Positions 1 through 7,849 of a stretch of DNA of 64,000 nucleotides are shown in pieces; positions within the stretch are counted from its first letter, which is position 1, and every line of letters begins with the position of its first letter. The stretch spans positions 1,814,625 to 1,878,624 of the forward strand of contig JAEPQO010000001.1 of NCBI GenBank assembly GCA_017640505.1, read 5' to 3'. The notes under the pieces were generated by a model, which worked only from the letters and a program-made list of their open reading frames with translations, was not told the origin of the DNA and did not search any database. The position numbers were made by a program, and so were the translations under genes. Source of the DNA: Rhodospirillales bacterium (GTDB taxonomy: Bacteria > Pseudomonadota > Alphaproteobacteria > Rhodospirillales > Casp-alpha2).

Positions 1-52
1 TGCGCTTGGCGAGACAGCCTCGCAATTATTTCTACTCCGGCGATTGCCAGAC

Positions 53-86
53 GGATCACTTGGCGGATCACTTGGCGGATCACTTC
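53..86. repeat. 12-bp tandem repeat spanning the malyl-CoA lyase stop codon
   Basis: The unit GGATCACTTGGC occurs at 53-64 and 65-76, followed by a partial third copy at 77-85. Read on the minus strand, each copy supplies an in-frame TGA, so the lyase gene ends in three in-phase stops twelve bases apart. This is directly visible and looks like tandem duplication of the gene end. Confidence 0.85.
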
Positions 87-1057
87 CCGGCCAGCTGTTC
101 CGCCATGTCGACAAGGACGCGCGCCTGCTTGATCGACGCGTAATCGATCAGCTTGCCGTCCAGTGCAACCGCGCCACGGCCTTCCTTTTCCGCCGCGTCC
201 ATCGCTTCGAGGATGCGCTTGGCCTGGGCCACGTCCTCGTCGGAGGGGCTGAACACGGTATTCGCCAGCTCGATCTGCGATGGATGGATTGCCCACTTGC
301 CTTCGCAGCCCAGCACGGCGGCGCGCTTCGCCTGCGCGATGTAGCCGTCCGGATCCTTGAAGTCGCCGAACGGGCCGTCGATCGGGCGCAGGCCGTTGGC
401 GCGCGCCGCAACCACCATCTGCGTGATCGGGTAGTGCCACATGTCGCCCCAGTAGGTCTCGCGCTCGCCGTTCTCCAGCGGATCGGTGAGCACGTAATAG
501 TCCTTGTTCGGGCCGCCGATGTTGGTGGTGCGTGCCTTGGTCGAGGCGGCGTAGTCGGCGACGCCGAAGTGCAGGCTCTCGTTGCGCGGCGACGCGGCGG
601 CAATCTCGTGTATGTTCTGCATGCCGAGCGCGGTTTCGATGATCATCTCGAAGCCGATGCGGTTCTTGAACCCCTTGGCCATTTCGATCTGGGTCACCAG
701 CATGTCGATGGCGTAAATATCCGCCGCCGTGCCGGCTTTCGGGATCATGATCAGGTCCAGCTTGTCGCCGGCGCCTTCGACCACTTCGATGACGTCCTTG
801 TAGCAGTAATGCGTATCGAGCCCGTTGATGCGGACGGATACCGTCTTGCCGGACCAGTCGAGGTCGTTCAGCGCCTCGACGATGTTCTTGCGCGCCTGCG
901 GCTTGTCGTCGGGGGCGACGGCATCCTCGAGATCGAGGAAAATCACGTCCGACGCGCTTTCCGCGGCTTTCTGCAGGAATTTGGTGCTGGAGCCGGGAAC
1001 GGCCAGTTCGGAACGGTTAAGGCGGGCAGGCGCCTCTTCGACGATGGTGAAGCTCAT
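80..1057 (-). CDS. mcl1: L-malyl-CoA/beta-methylmalyl-CoA lyase (HpcH/HpaI citrate-lyase beta family)
   Basis: 325 residues, the usual length for alphaproteobacterial Mcl1. The family cleaves malyl-CoA to acetyl-CoA and glyoxylate, and beta-methylmalyl-CoA to propionyl-CoA and glyoxylate, in the ethylmalonyl-CoA pathway or serine cycle in the cytoplasm. Visible support: the N-terminal SRSELAVPGS-like segment (here NRSELAVPGSSTKF), the metal/CoA-site strand IFLDLEDAVAPDDK near residue 40, and the GFEMIIET strand with its acidic ligand near residue 135. The segment HFGVADYAAS is also typical of malyl-CoA lyases. Other ethylmalonyl-CoA genes are not in the window. A citrate-lyase beta relative with another CoA-ester substrate is the main alternative. 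Confidence 0.85.
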   Translation of the reverse strand: MSFTIVEEAPARLNRSELAVPGSSTKFLQKAAESASDVIFLDLEDAVAPDDKPQARKNIVEALNDLDWSGKTVSVRINGLDTHYCYKDVIEVVEGAGDKLDLIMIPKAGTAADIYAIDMLVTQIEMAKGFKNRIGFEMIIETALGMQNIHEIAAASPRNESLHFGVADYAASTKARTTNIGGPNKDYYVLTDPLENGERETYWGDMWHYPITQMVVAARANGLRPIDGPFGDFKDPDGYIAQAKRAAVLGCEGKWAIHPSQIELANTVFSPSDEDVAQAKRILEAMDAAEKEGRGAVALDGKLIDYASIKQARVLVDMAEQLAGK

Positions 1058-1139
1058 GATCGCATCCTGTAACTGAATTTAGCAGGTGCAACATGACCAA
1101 CGCAGCGCGTGCTGGCAAGACTTTGGATGGGCTCGGCGG

Positions 1140-1169
1140 AAAAAACGGGCCGGTCCTTCTGGACCGGCC
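1140..1169 (-). terminator. Intrinsic terminator after the small membrane-protein gene
   Basis: A perfect 9-bp stem (GGCCGGTCC at 1148-1156, GGACCGGCC at 1161-1169) with a TTCT loop is followed, on the minus strand, by six T residues (A1140-A1145 on the plus strand). It sits downstream of the minus-strand gene at 1219-1497. Confidence 0.8.
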
Positions 1170-1218
1170 GAGTTGGAGTGTGTGGAGAGTGTGGTAATCC
1201 CCCAAGAGAACTTGTTGA

Positions 1219-1497
1219 TCAGGCGAAGGATTCGCCGGATTGCTGTCGGTCCTGCGCTTCCAGATGGCGTTCGACCTCGGCCAACGCTTCCTGGTCGCGC
1301 ACTTTCTGCATCATCTGCTGTTTGCGCTTAAGCTCGCGGCGGACGGCATCCTCGTACATGAGCTTTTTGGCCTGGCGGCGGCGTTTCAGTTCCGCGGTTT
1401 CGCGGATGGCGACGTAGATGCAGACGATGACGCCGACGACGAAGGCGATGCCGAGAGCGGTCAATTTGATGAATTCGGGATCCTTGAAAAAGTCCAT
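1219..1497 (-). CDS. Small single-span membrane protein with charged coiled-coil tail
   Basis: 92 residues, not recognised. A hydrophobic segment (about residues 12-32, LTALGIAFVVGVIVCIYVAI) is followed by a strongly charged helical tail rich in K, R, E and Q, which should form a coiled coil in the cytoplasm. A GGAG-type ribosome site lies just upstream of the ATG (AGGAGCGTGGAGCT). It has its own terminator at 1140-1169 and a 161-base gap from the lyase, so it is probably transcribed alone. Function unknown. Confidence 0.7.
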   Translation of the reverse strand: MDFFKDPEFIKLTALGIAFVVGVIVCIYVAIRETAELKRRRQAKKLMYEDAVRRELKRKQQMMQKVRDQEALAEVERHLEAQDRQQSGESFA

Positions 1498-1722
1498 AGC
1501 TCCACGCTCCTGATTATTTGTTTGTGGGCGCTTGTGCGTCCTGATCTGGGAGCAGTATGGCGGCGCTAGATTACAGGCATTTTTCGATACGGATTCATTT
1601 GTTTTCAGTTTGTATCATCATGTTAAAAAGAGGGCCGCGCTTGCCCCGCGGGGCCTAAGAATGCTTAATCGCCGTCAACTGGCCCGACGCGGGCCGAACG
1701 GAACCCCATGCAGGAGATTGTC

Positions 1723-2541
1723 ATGCTCATTCGTAAGATTGCCGCTGGTTTGGCCACGTCGCTGGTGATTGCCGCGGTGACTGTCCCCGTGACGGCAAAC
1801 GACGACCCGGTCGTCGCCACCGTCAACGGCAAGGATATCCTGCGCTCGCACCTGTTGCAGGCACACGAAAACCTGCCGCCGGAGTACAAGCAGGTCCCGC
1901 TGGAACAGATCTATCCGATGCTGCTGACGAGCCTGATCGATTCAAAGCTGGTTGCGCAGGACGCCAAGGCGCGGAAGTTGGACGAAGAAGCCGAATTCAA
2001 GAAGACGCTCTCGCTGGTCCGCGACCAGCTTCTCGAGCGTTATGCCGTGCGCAAGGAGATCGACGACGCCGTCACGGATGAGAAACTCCGTAAGATGTAC
2101 GATGAAACCGTCGCAGCTGGTGCCGAGGAAGTGCATGCCCGCCATATCCTGGTGAAAACCGCCGACGAGGCGGTGGCCATCATCAAGGATCTTGACGGCG
2201 GCGCCGACTTCGCGGAAGTGGCCAAGGAAAAATCGACCGGCCCGTCGGGGCCCAGGGGGGGTGACCTCGGCTTCTTCGGCAAGGGCCAGATGGTACCGGA
2301 ATTCGAGGAAGCGGCTTATGGCCTCGAGGTCGGCAAGCACTCGCGCGAGCCGGTGCAGACCCAGTTCGGTTTCCACGTGATCAAGGTCGAGGAGAAACGC
2401 ACGGCGACGCCGCCGAGCTTCGAAGAAAGCGTCGAGGAACTGCGCGCCGACGCGGCCCAGGCCGCAGGCTCCGCCTATGTCGAGCGGCTGCGTGAGACGG
2501 CGAAGATCGAACGTTTCGCCATCGACGGTTCGAAACAGTAA
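1723..2541 (+). CDS. Periplasmic parvulin-type peptidyl-prolyl cis-trans isomerase (PpiC/SurA-like)
   Basis: 272 residues from the ATG at 1723, chosen because CAGGAG at 1711-1716 is well placed for it. An ATG at 1708 would add five residues and lies on the ribosome site itself. Residues 1-25 form a Sec signal peptide (K, hydrophobic core, AND cleavage region). A helical SurA-N-like segment follows, then the parvulin domain from about residue 130 to 225 with HARHILVKT at its start, GGDLGFFGKGQMVPEFE in the middle and QTQFGFHVIKVEE at its end. Expected role is folding of exported or outer-membrane proteins. It is followed 17 bases later by argJ, an arrangement common in alphaproteobacteria. Confidence 0.88.
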   Translation: MLIRKIAAGLATSLVIAAVTVPVTANDDPVVATVNGKDILRSHLLQAHENLPPEYKQVPLEQIYPMLLTSLIDSKLVAQDAKARKLDEEAEFKKTLSLVRDQLLERYAVRKEIDDAVTDEKLRKMYDETVAAGAEEVHARHILVKTADEAVAIIKDLDGGADFAEVAKEKSTGPSGPRGGDLGFFGKGQMVPEFEEAAYGLEVGKHSREPVQTQFGFHVIKVEEKRTATPPSFEESVEELRADAAQAAGSAYVERLRETAKIERFAIDGSKQ

Positions 2542-2558
2542 GGCCGGAGTAACGAGCG

Positions 2559-3788
2559 ATGATTGCGCGTTCGCCGCTGGCGCCTGATGCGTTTCCGGAG
2601 CTACCCGCCGTTGCCGGTGTCGACATCGGCGTGGCCGAGACGGGGCTCAAGTACAAGGGGCGCCCCGATCTGCTGCTGATGAGGTTCATCGACGGCACGC
2701 AGGTGGCGGGCGTATTCACCCGCTCGCTATGTCCGTCCGCGCCGGTCGACTGGTGCCGCCAGCACCTTGCGGGCGGCGAAGCACGGGGTGTCGTCGTCAA
2801 CGCGGGCAACGCCAACGCCTTTACCGGTAAATCGGGCGCCGAAGCGTGCGAAGCCGTCGTCGCCGCGGCGGCGGATGCGCTGACCTGCCGGCCGAGCCGG
2901 ATTTTCGCCGCGTCTACGGGCGTCATCGGCGAAGTGCTGCCGGCGTCGAAGCTGACACCGCACATCGAGGCGATGGCCGCCGACATGGCGGGCGACCGCT
3001 GGTCGGACGCGGCGACCGCCATCATGACCACGGATACGTTCCCTAAAGGGGCGACGCGGCGGGTCGACATCGGCGGGACCACGGTCCGGATCAACGGCAT
3101 CGTCAAGGGATCCGGCATGATTGCGCCGGACATGGCGACGATGCTGGCGTTCATCGCCACCGACGCGGCGATCCCGGCGGATGTGCTGCAGGCGTGCCTT
3201 TCCGCCGCGACCGACAAGAGCTTCAACTGTTCGACCGTGGACAGCGACACCTCGACGTCCGACACCGTGCTGGCGTTCGCCACCGGGCAGGCCGCAAATC
3301 CCGAGATCAAGGATGCCGATGATCCGGCGCTCGCCGCGTTCCGCGCCGCGCTGGACGATATCTGCGTCGACCTTGCCAAGCAGGTAGTGCGCGACGGCGA
3401 GGGTGCGTCGAAGTTCATTACCATCAACGTGACCGGCGCCGACAGCGACCAAGCGGCGAAACGCATTGCGCTCTCGATCGCGAACTCGCCGCTCGTCAAG
3501 ACGGCGATCGCCGGCGAGGACGCCAACTGGGGCCGGGTCGTGATGGCGGTCGGCAAGGCGGGCGAGAAGGCCGAACGCGACAGGCTGTCGATCTCCATGG
3601 GGGGCACGGTCATCGCCAAGGAAGGCGCCGCGGTCGAAGGTTATGACGAGGGCCCGGTGGCGGCCCACATGAAGGGCCAGGAGATCGACGTCGACGTCGA
3701 TCTGGCGTTGGGGGACGGCAAGGCGACCGTCTGGACCTGCGACCTGACGCACGGATACATCTCGATCAATGCCGACTACCGGTCCTGA
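2559..3788 (+). CDS. argJ: Bifunctional ornithine acetyltransferase / N-acetylglutamate synthase ArgJ
   Basis: 409 residues, normal length. ArgJ transfers acetyl from N-acetylornithine to glutamate (and can use acetyl-CoA), closing the arginine acetyl cycle. The self-cleavage site is visible as [13 protein letters not shown], with the nucleophilic threonine at residue 194 (ACG at 3138) that becomes the N-terminus of the beta chain. Other family marks are [13 protein letters not shown] near residue 85 and [13 protein letters not shown] in the beta chain. It lies 17 bases after the isomerase and its last 20 bases overlap the MutT-like gene, so the three are probably co-transcribed. Confidence 0.96.
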   Translation: MIARSPLAPDAFPELPAVAGVDIGVAETGLKYKGRPDLLLMRFIDGTQVAGVFTRSLCPSAPVDWCRQHLAGGEARGVVVNAGNANAFTGKSGAEACEAVVAAAADALTCRPSRIFAASTGVIGEVLPASKLTPHIEAMAADMAGDRWSDAATAIMTTDTFPKGATRRVDIGGTTVRINGIVKGSGMIAPDMATMLAFIATDAAIPADVLQACLSAATDKSFNCSTVDSDTSTSDTVLAFATGQAANPEIKDADDPALAAFRAALDDICVDLAKQVVRDGEGASKFITINVTGADSDQAAKRIALSIANSPLVKTAIAGEDANWGRVVMAVGKAGEKAERDRLSISMGGTVIAKEGAAVEGYDEGPVAAHMKGQEIDVDVDLALGDGKATVWTCDLTHGYISINADYRS

Positions 3789-4245
3789 GATGGGCGGTCC
3801 TGACAGCGGCTGCTGGTCGGCGCCGTTCCCGGGTGCGGACGGCGCCGTGCGTACCGTGCTGGTGGCTGCGGCGGCGCTTGTCGATGCCGACGGGCGGGTA
3901 TTGATCGCCAAGCGTCCGGAAGGCAAGGCGATGGCAGGCCTGTGGGAATTCCCCGGCGGCAAGGTGGCCGACGGGGAATTGCCGGAAACGGCGCTGGTGC
4001 GCGAGCTCAAGGAAGAACTCGATCTCGATATCACGGAATCCTGCCTCGCCCCCTTTACCTTTGCCAGTCATGTCTATGAGGATTTTCACCTGCTGATGCC
4101 GCTTTATCTCTGCCGCATCTGGAAGGGGCAGCCGGCGCCGCTGGAAGGCCAGGAACTGAAATGGGTGCCGCCGGTGCGTCTCGGCGATTATCCGATGCCG
4201 CCCGCGGACAAGCCGCTGGTGGCGCTGCTCAGGGATTACCTCTAG
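3769..4245 (+). CDS. mutT: MutT-like 8-oxo-dGTP diphosphatase (Nudix hydrolase)
   Basis: 158 residues. The Nudix box is complete in the segment [18 protein letters not shown] followed by KEELDL (G-x5-E-x7-R-E-x2-E-E), near residues 64-90. The preceding GLWEFPGG and the trailing QELKWVPP, typical of MutT, support a role in removing oxidised dGTP from the nucleotide pool. The start overlaps the end of argJ by 20 bases; an in-frame ATG at 3790, two bases after the argJ stop, is the alternative. The stop codon overlaps the stop of the convergent MarR-like gene in a shared CTAG. Confidence 0.88.
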   Translation: MPTTGPEMGGPDSGCWSAPFPGADGAVRTVLVAAAALVDADGRVLIAKRPEGKAMAGLWEFPGGKVADGELPETALVRELKEELDLDITESCLAPFTFASHVYEDFHLLMPLYLCRIWKGQPAPLEGQELKWVPPVRLGDYPMPPADKPLVALLRDYL

Positions 4246-4631
4246 AGCTTCTCGAGCCCGTCCGCGAGTTTCTTCAGCTCGTCGACGGCGTCATCGAAAA
4301 ACGTATCCATCTGGGCCCGCATCTGCGGCGAAAGCTGCACGAGTTTCGAGCGCGCGTCGCGCGGGTTTTCCTTTTCCACGATCAGCCCGCGCTTCAACGC
4401 GGTGTCGATGTACTTCGATGCCGTGAGCGGGCTCTTGACCCCGGTAATGGAGCCGATGGCGTCGGTCTTACGGACCGGCTCGTCCGTGCGCCAAAGGTAT
4501 GTAAACAGGTCCCAGTAGGCGGCGGAATAGAATTCCGTGTCGCCGGCGAACAGCTGCACCCAGCCAACACCCAGCTTGTCGGTAAAGCCCAGATAGGCAC
4601 GTCGTTGCCGGTCGTTGTAGGTCAGCGGCAT
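4242..4631 (-). CDS. MarR-like winged-helix regulator
   Basis: 129 residues. The centre resembles a winged helix: a helix-turn-helix-like stretch (DAIGSITGVKSPLTASKYIDT) is followed by a wing segment (LIVEKENPRDARSKLVQLSP) of the kind seen in MarR proteins, then a dimerising C-terminal helix rich in D, E, K and L. The DARSKLVQLSP wing is the best evidence. It converges on mutT with overlapping stops and faces an AT-rich upstream region shared with the lipoprotein gene. Ligand and targets are unknown. Confidence 0.65.
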   Translation of the reverse strand: MPLTYNDRQRRAYLGFTDKLGVGWVQLFAGDTEFYSAAYWDLFTYLWRTDEPVRKTDAIGSITGVKSPLTASKYIDTALKRGLIVEKENPRDARSKLVQLSPQMRAQMDTFFDDAVDELKKLADGLEKL

Positions 4632-4649
4632 GGCGGTGGAGTCCCGTTC

Positions 4650-4815
4650 CTGATATAGAGCTATTTTTGATGATAATTATGTAGTTTATCTTAAGGGGAT
4701 TGTCGAGGGGCTATAACCCTATGATATATATGTAATTTGTCTTGATACATCCAGTTACATTTATTTTTAAATTTAATATTGACTATAAAAATGAAGTTAA
4801 ATAGAGTCCTCCCAT
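4650..4815. promoter_or_regulatory. AT-rich divergent promoter region
   Basis: This stretch is far more AT-rich than the rest of the window and lies between the divergent MarR-like and lipoprotein genes. A TTGACT hexamer at 4779-4784 could be a plus-strand -35 box, but I see no clean -10 at the right spacing. Exact promoters are not resolved. Confidence 0.4.
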
Positions 4816-4861
4816 CGCCGTGGAGGACATTGACCGGCGACAGACACAGGAGGGTCTTAAG

Positions 4862-5395
4862 ATGAACGAACTGAAAACCATTTCGAACGAACGTTCCGTT
4901 AAATCCGTTTCCAAAGCGCGCCGTCCGATGGCGATGGCCATGGCGGCGGTGCTCAGCCTCGGCCTTTTGAGCGGCTGCGTCACCGACCAGGGCAACAAGC
5001 AGACGATGGGCATGCTGCTCGGTGCCGGCCTCGGCGGTTTCGCCGGTTCCAAAATCGGTGGCGGCAAGGGCCAGCTCGCCGCGACGGCGGCCGGCGTGAT
5101 GCTGGGCGGCTTGCTCGGCAACAACATCGGCCAGTCGCTCGACCGCGCCGACCAGGCTTATGCCGCCCGTGCACAGAACCAGGCGCTCGGCGCACCGGTC
5201 GGTCAGACCATCAAGTGGGAAAACCCCGACAGCGGCAACTACGGCTCGGTGACGCCGACGCGCACCGGCACCGATACGCAGACCGGCGCCTATTGCCGCG
5301 AATACCAGACCGACATGGTGGTCGGCGGCCAGTACGAAGTCGGGTACGGCACCGCATGCCGGATGCCGGACGGCGACTGGAAGATCACCAGCTAA
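4862..5395 (+). CDS. Glycine-zipper outer-membrane lipoprotein (17 kDa surface antigen family)
   Basis: 177 residues from the ATG at 4862, which has a strong AGGAGG site at 4850-4855. An upstream in-frame start at 4820 would place the ribosome site inside the gene. The N-terminus has a basic stretch, a hydrophobic core and a lipobox LLSGC, giving a lipidated cysteine near residue 39. A glycine-zipper region follows (GMLLGAGLGGFAGSKIGGG, then GVMLGGLLGNNIG), and the C-terminal half contains YCREYQTDMVVGG as in the rickettsial 17 kDa antigen and RT0821/Lpp0805 proteins. These proteins sit in the outer membrane; the molecular role is unclear. The n-region is unusually long, about 22 residues before the core. 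Confidence 0.85.
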   Translation: MNELKTISNERSVKSVSKARRPMAMAMAAVLSLGLLSGCVTDQGNKQTMGMLLGAGLGGFAGSKIGGGKGQLAATAAGVMLGGLLGNNIGQSLDRADQAYAARAQNQALGAPVGQTIKWENPDSGNYGSVTPTRTGTDTQTGAYCREYQTDMVVGGQYEVGYGTACRMPDGDWKITS

Positions 5396-5457
5396 TCCCC
5401 TGCACCAGTGTCGCGCCCGGGGGTAGTCCTCCGGCCCTGCGGCGCGCGATGCGAAAC

Positions 5458-5496
5458 GGGCGGCCCGGTATTCCCCCACCGGGCCGCCCTTCGTTT
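5458..5496 (+). terminator. Intrinsic terminator after the lipoprotein gene
   Basis: A perfect 12-bp stem (5458-5469 with 5478-5489, GGGCGGCCCGGT / ACCGGGCCGCCC) and an 8-base loop are followed by TTCGTTTT. It ends the lipoprotein transcript. Confidence 0.85.
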
Positions 5497-5558
5497 TCTC
5501 CGGGGTTTTCCCGCTGATATTGCTTTCAAAGACCCCGGCGCGTTCTTACATTTCCGGA

Positions 5559-6338
5559 ATGTCAGACACAGCAACACCCCCATCGACGCCGGTTACCGCC
5601 GGACTGGTCATCATCGGTAACGAAATCCTCTCGGGCCGCACCAAGGACGCCAACCTGCAATTCCTCGGCGAAGAGCTGAACCAGCTTGGTATCCGCCTGA
5701 CCGAGGTCCGCGTCGTCTCCGACGTGCCCGACGCCATCATCGAAGCGGTGAACACGCTCCGGGCGCGCTACACCTATGTCTTCACGACGGGCGGCATCGG
5801 CCCGACGCATGACGACATCACGTCCGAATGCGTGGCCAAGGCCTTCGATCTCGACTTCGGACCGAACCCGGAGGCCGTGAAGCTTTTGGAGGCGCACTAT
5901 ACGGCGCGCGGTGACGAGTTCACGCCGGCCCGCCAGCGCATGGCCAACACGCCTGTGGATGCGGTCCTGATCGACAATCCGGTCTCCGTCGCGCCCGGTT
6001 TCCAGGTCGAGAACGTGTTCGTGCTGCCGGGCGTGCCGCGCATCATGCAGACCATGTTCGCCGGCATGAAGCACCGCCTGACCGGGGGGCGGCGGATGGT
6101 CAGCCGTACCGTCTCGTCGCTGGTGCCGGAGGGCCGCGCCGGCGGGCCGCTGACGGAGCTGCAGGCGCGCCATCCGGAGACCGAGATCGGGTCCTATCCG
6201 CTCAACGACCGGCCCGGCGCGAACATCGTGATCCGTGCCGAGGATCCTGAAAAAGCGGATGCGGCGGCGCTTGATGTGGTACAAATGCTGAAAGACCTGG
6301 GCGGCGAGCCGGTCCTGCAAGAACCGGACGGCGCCTGA
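5559..6338 (+). CDS. CinA-like molybdopterin-binding-domain protein
   Basis: 259 residues from the ATG at 5559; a TTG at 5520 would add 13 residues. The protein is one MoCF/MogA-like domain with GNEILSGRTKDANLQFL near residue 18, TTGGIGPTHDDIT near residue 75 and PGVPRIMQTMF near residue 155, as in CinA N-terminal domains. It lacks the C-terminal nicotinamide-nucleotide amidase domain of full-length CinA (about 410 residues). In related stand-alone proteins the domain has been linked to ADP-ribose or NMN metabolism; the substrate here is unproven. The gene for a two-span membrane protein follows 17 bases later. Confidence 0.82.
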   Translation: MSDTATPPSTPVTAGLVIIGNEILSGRTKDANLQFLGEELNQLGIRLTEVRVVSDVPDAIIEAVNTLRARYTYVFTTGGIGPTHDDITSECVAKAFDLDFGPNPEAVKLLEAHYTARGDEFTPARQRMANTPVDAVLIDNPVSVAPGFQVENVFVLPGVPRIMQTMFAGMKHRLTGGRRMVSRTVSSLVPEGRAGGPLTELQARHPETEIGSYPLNDRPGANIVIRAEDPEKADAAALDVVQMLKDLGGEPVLQEPDGA

Positions 6339-6355
6339 TCAGGAGGCACCACCGC

Positions 6356-6628
6356 ATGAACGCCATTCCGTCCGATCTTTCGCGCAGCCGCCGGGCGTTC
6401 TTCGGATTCCTGATCCGCCGCGGCCTGATGGGGACGGCGATCTCGCTCGCCGTCGCGGCGGTGTTCCTGTGGTCGGACATGGGCGGCATCTATTCGCTGA
6501 TGTCGCGCGCCAACCAGTCGTGGCTGTGGATCGCCTTTTTCTGCTTCGACATCTGGGTCACGGTCACCGGGATCACCATTGCCATCGGCATCTGGAACCT
6601 CGGCTCGTGGCGGGACCCGATGGACTAG
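6356..6628 (+). CDS. Small two-span membrane protein
   Basis: 90 residues, not recognised. AGGAGG sits 8-14 bases before the ATG. Two hydrophobic helices are visible (about residues 25-42, GTAISLAVAAVFLW, and 56-80, WLWIAFFCFDIWVTVTGITI), with a basic N-terminus predicted inside. It lies 17 bases downstream of the CinA-like gene and is probably co-transcribed. No function can be assigned. Confidence 0.7.
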   Translation: MNAIPSDLSRSRRAFFGFLIRRGLMGTAISLAVAAVFLWSDMGGIYSLMSRANQSWLWIAFFCFDIWVTVTGITIAIGIWNLGSWRDPMD

Positions 6629-6643
6629 CGCCCAAGGGATCGC

Positions 6644-7285
6644 TCAGCGCTTCAGGATAAACTCGGAAATGTCGACCCGCTCCTGCCAGCCGGCGCGGAC
6701 CAGTTCCGGCGTGGTGTGTTCCTCGACCGGGTAGCCGAGGCAGAGATACCCCACCAGCTTCCAGCCGTCGGGCACGTCGAGGGTTTTGTCGACCTCGTCC
6801 GGGTCGAGGATCGACACCCAGCCGAGCCCCACACCGTGCGCGCGCGCCGCCAGCCACAAAGTCGTCACGGCGCCGACCACCGAATAGGCCAGCATTTCCG
6901 GCATGGTCTTGCGGCCGAGCCCGAAGCCCAACTCGCTCGTCTCGTCGCAATAGACGGCGAGGTGCACCGGCGCTTCCTTGAGACCGGCGAGCTTGAGGCC
7001 GGCATAGATATCGGCCTTGTCGCCCTCGTAATCGGCCAGCGCGTCGGCGTTGGCGCGTTCGAAATTGGCGATGACGGCGTCACGGCGCGCCTGGTCGTCG
7101 ACGGTGACGAAGCGCCACGGCTGCGCGTTGCCGACGCTGGGCGACAGCGCGGCGAGGCGCAACAGGTCCTCGATCAGGCCGTCGGGAAGTGGCTCGGTTT
7201 TGAACCGGCGCACGTCGCGGCGCCACACCAGCAGCGTTTCCAGCGTGTCGCGAAAGCGGCGGTCGAACCGGGGCCCGTCCGTCAT
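6644..7285 (-). CDS. bluB: 5,6-dimethylbenzimidazole synthase BluB (nitroreductase fold)
   Basis: 213 residues from the ATG at 7285, which has AAGGAGAGGCC immediately upstream on the minus strand. A longer reading to 7549 runs through the tRNA gene and is rejected. BluB uses reduced FMN and oxygen to fragment the flavin into the lower ligand of cobalamin. Family marks are RRDVRRF near residue 23, SVGNAQPWRF near residue 51, and TMPEMLAYSVVGAV followed by GVGLGWVSILDP near residues 125-160. A generic nitroreductase is possible, but the TMPEM and GWVSI blocks favour BluB. It converges on the plus-strand membrane-protein gene. Confidence 0.85.
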   Translation of the reverse strand: MTDGPRFDRRFRDTLETLLVWRRDVRRFKTEPLPDGLIEDLLRLAALSPSVGNAQPWRFVTVDDQARRDAVIANFERANADALADYEGDKADIYAGLKLAGLKEAPVHLAVYCDETSELGFGLGRKTMPEMLAYSVVGAVTTLWLAARAHGVGLGWVSILDPDEVDKTLDVPDGWKLVGYLCLGYPVEEHTTPELVRAGWQERVDISEFILKR

Positions 7286-7424
7286 GGCCTCTCCTTGTTG
7301 ATCCGTGTCCTGGTCATGCGCGTCCATGGCGGCAGCGTGGCACGCACACGGGGGGCGGGCAAGCGCAGGAACGACGCTTAGCGGCTTGCGGTCGGCATGT
7401 GCTGCGGGTAACGTCCGGACCAAC

Positions 7425-7509
7425 GCGGGCGTGGTGGAATTGGTAGACACAAGGGACTTAAAATCCCTCGGCTTCGGCCATGCCGGTTCAAGTCCGGCCG
7501 CCCGCACCA
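7425..7509 (+). tRNA. tRNA-Leu (anticodon UAA)
   Basis: The acceptor stem GCGGGCG (7425-7431) pairs with CGCCCGC (7499-7505). The anticodon stem AGGGA/TCCCT holds the loop CTTAAAA with anticodon TAA. There is a long variable arm, a T-arm with GTTCAAGTC, and an encoded CCA at 7507-7509. All class II leucine tRNA features are present. Confidence 0.96.
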
Positions 7510-7849
7510 CCACATATATAGGCGCCTTGGGGATGGCTGGGTTGGCCAAGGCGCCGACTTACAGCCTCCACGCGGTTGGCCGAACGGCCGTCTTTCAAGC
7601 ATTCACCCTACTAGGCGGCGCAGGGATCGATTGGGTGGTTGCGCCGCCGACTTCCAGCTTCCGATCCTTTACCCCCTCACCTAACCTCTCCCCCTGGCAG
7701 GGGGAGAGGGATGAGTAGGTCGTACCTTGCGCCGAGAGTCCCTCTCCACCACGAATGTGGGGGAGAGGACAGGTGAGGGGGCTTTTACATGCACTCTCCC
7801 CATTGATCCAAATCAACGCCGGTGATCCAAGCTGTGCTAGTATCTCGCC
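7510..7849. other. 340-base non-coding gap with stacked inverted repeats between tRNA-Leu and ftsH
   Basis: No credible gene is present. Three perfect-armed inverted repeats follow one another: 10-bp arms at 7521-7530 and 7546-7555, 9-bp arms at 7614-7622 and 7640-7648, and the larger element at 7672-7781. None is followed by a clear T tract, so they do not look like simple terminators. The last 60 bases must hold the ftsH promoter. Confidence 0.75.
7672..7781. repeat. Palindromic intergenic repeat, copy 1
   Basis: Outer 11-bp arms (CCCCCTCACCT at the left end, AGGTGAGGGGG at the right end) enclose two internal hairpins built on CCTCTCC/GGAGAGG. The folded form would be a three-way junction. 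A second copy with the same plan lies at 9772-9878. Confidence 0.85.

Noticed and set aside
7286-7549. N-terminal extension of BluB
   Set aside because: It would translate through the tRNA-Leu gene, while the ATG at 7285 has a good ribosome site.
7425-7849. tRNA-Leu as an attachment site of an integrative element
   Set aside because: No integrase and no direct repeat of the tRNA 3' end was seen in the window; only inverted repeats follow it.
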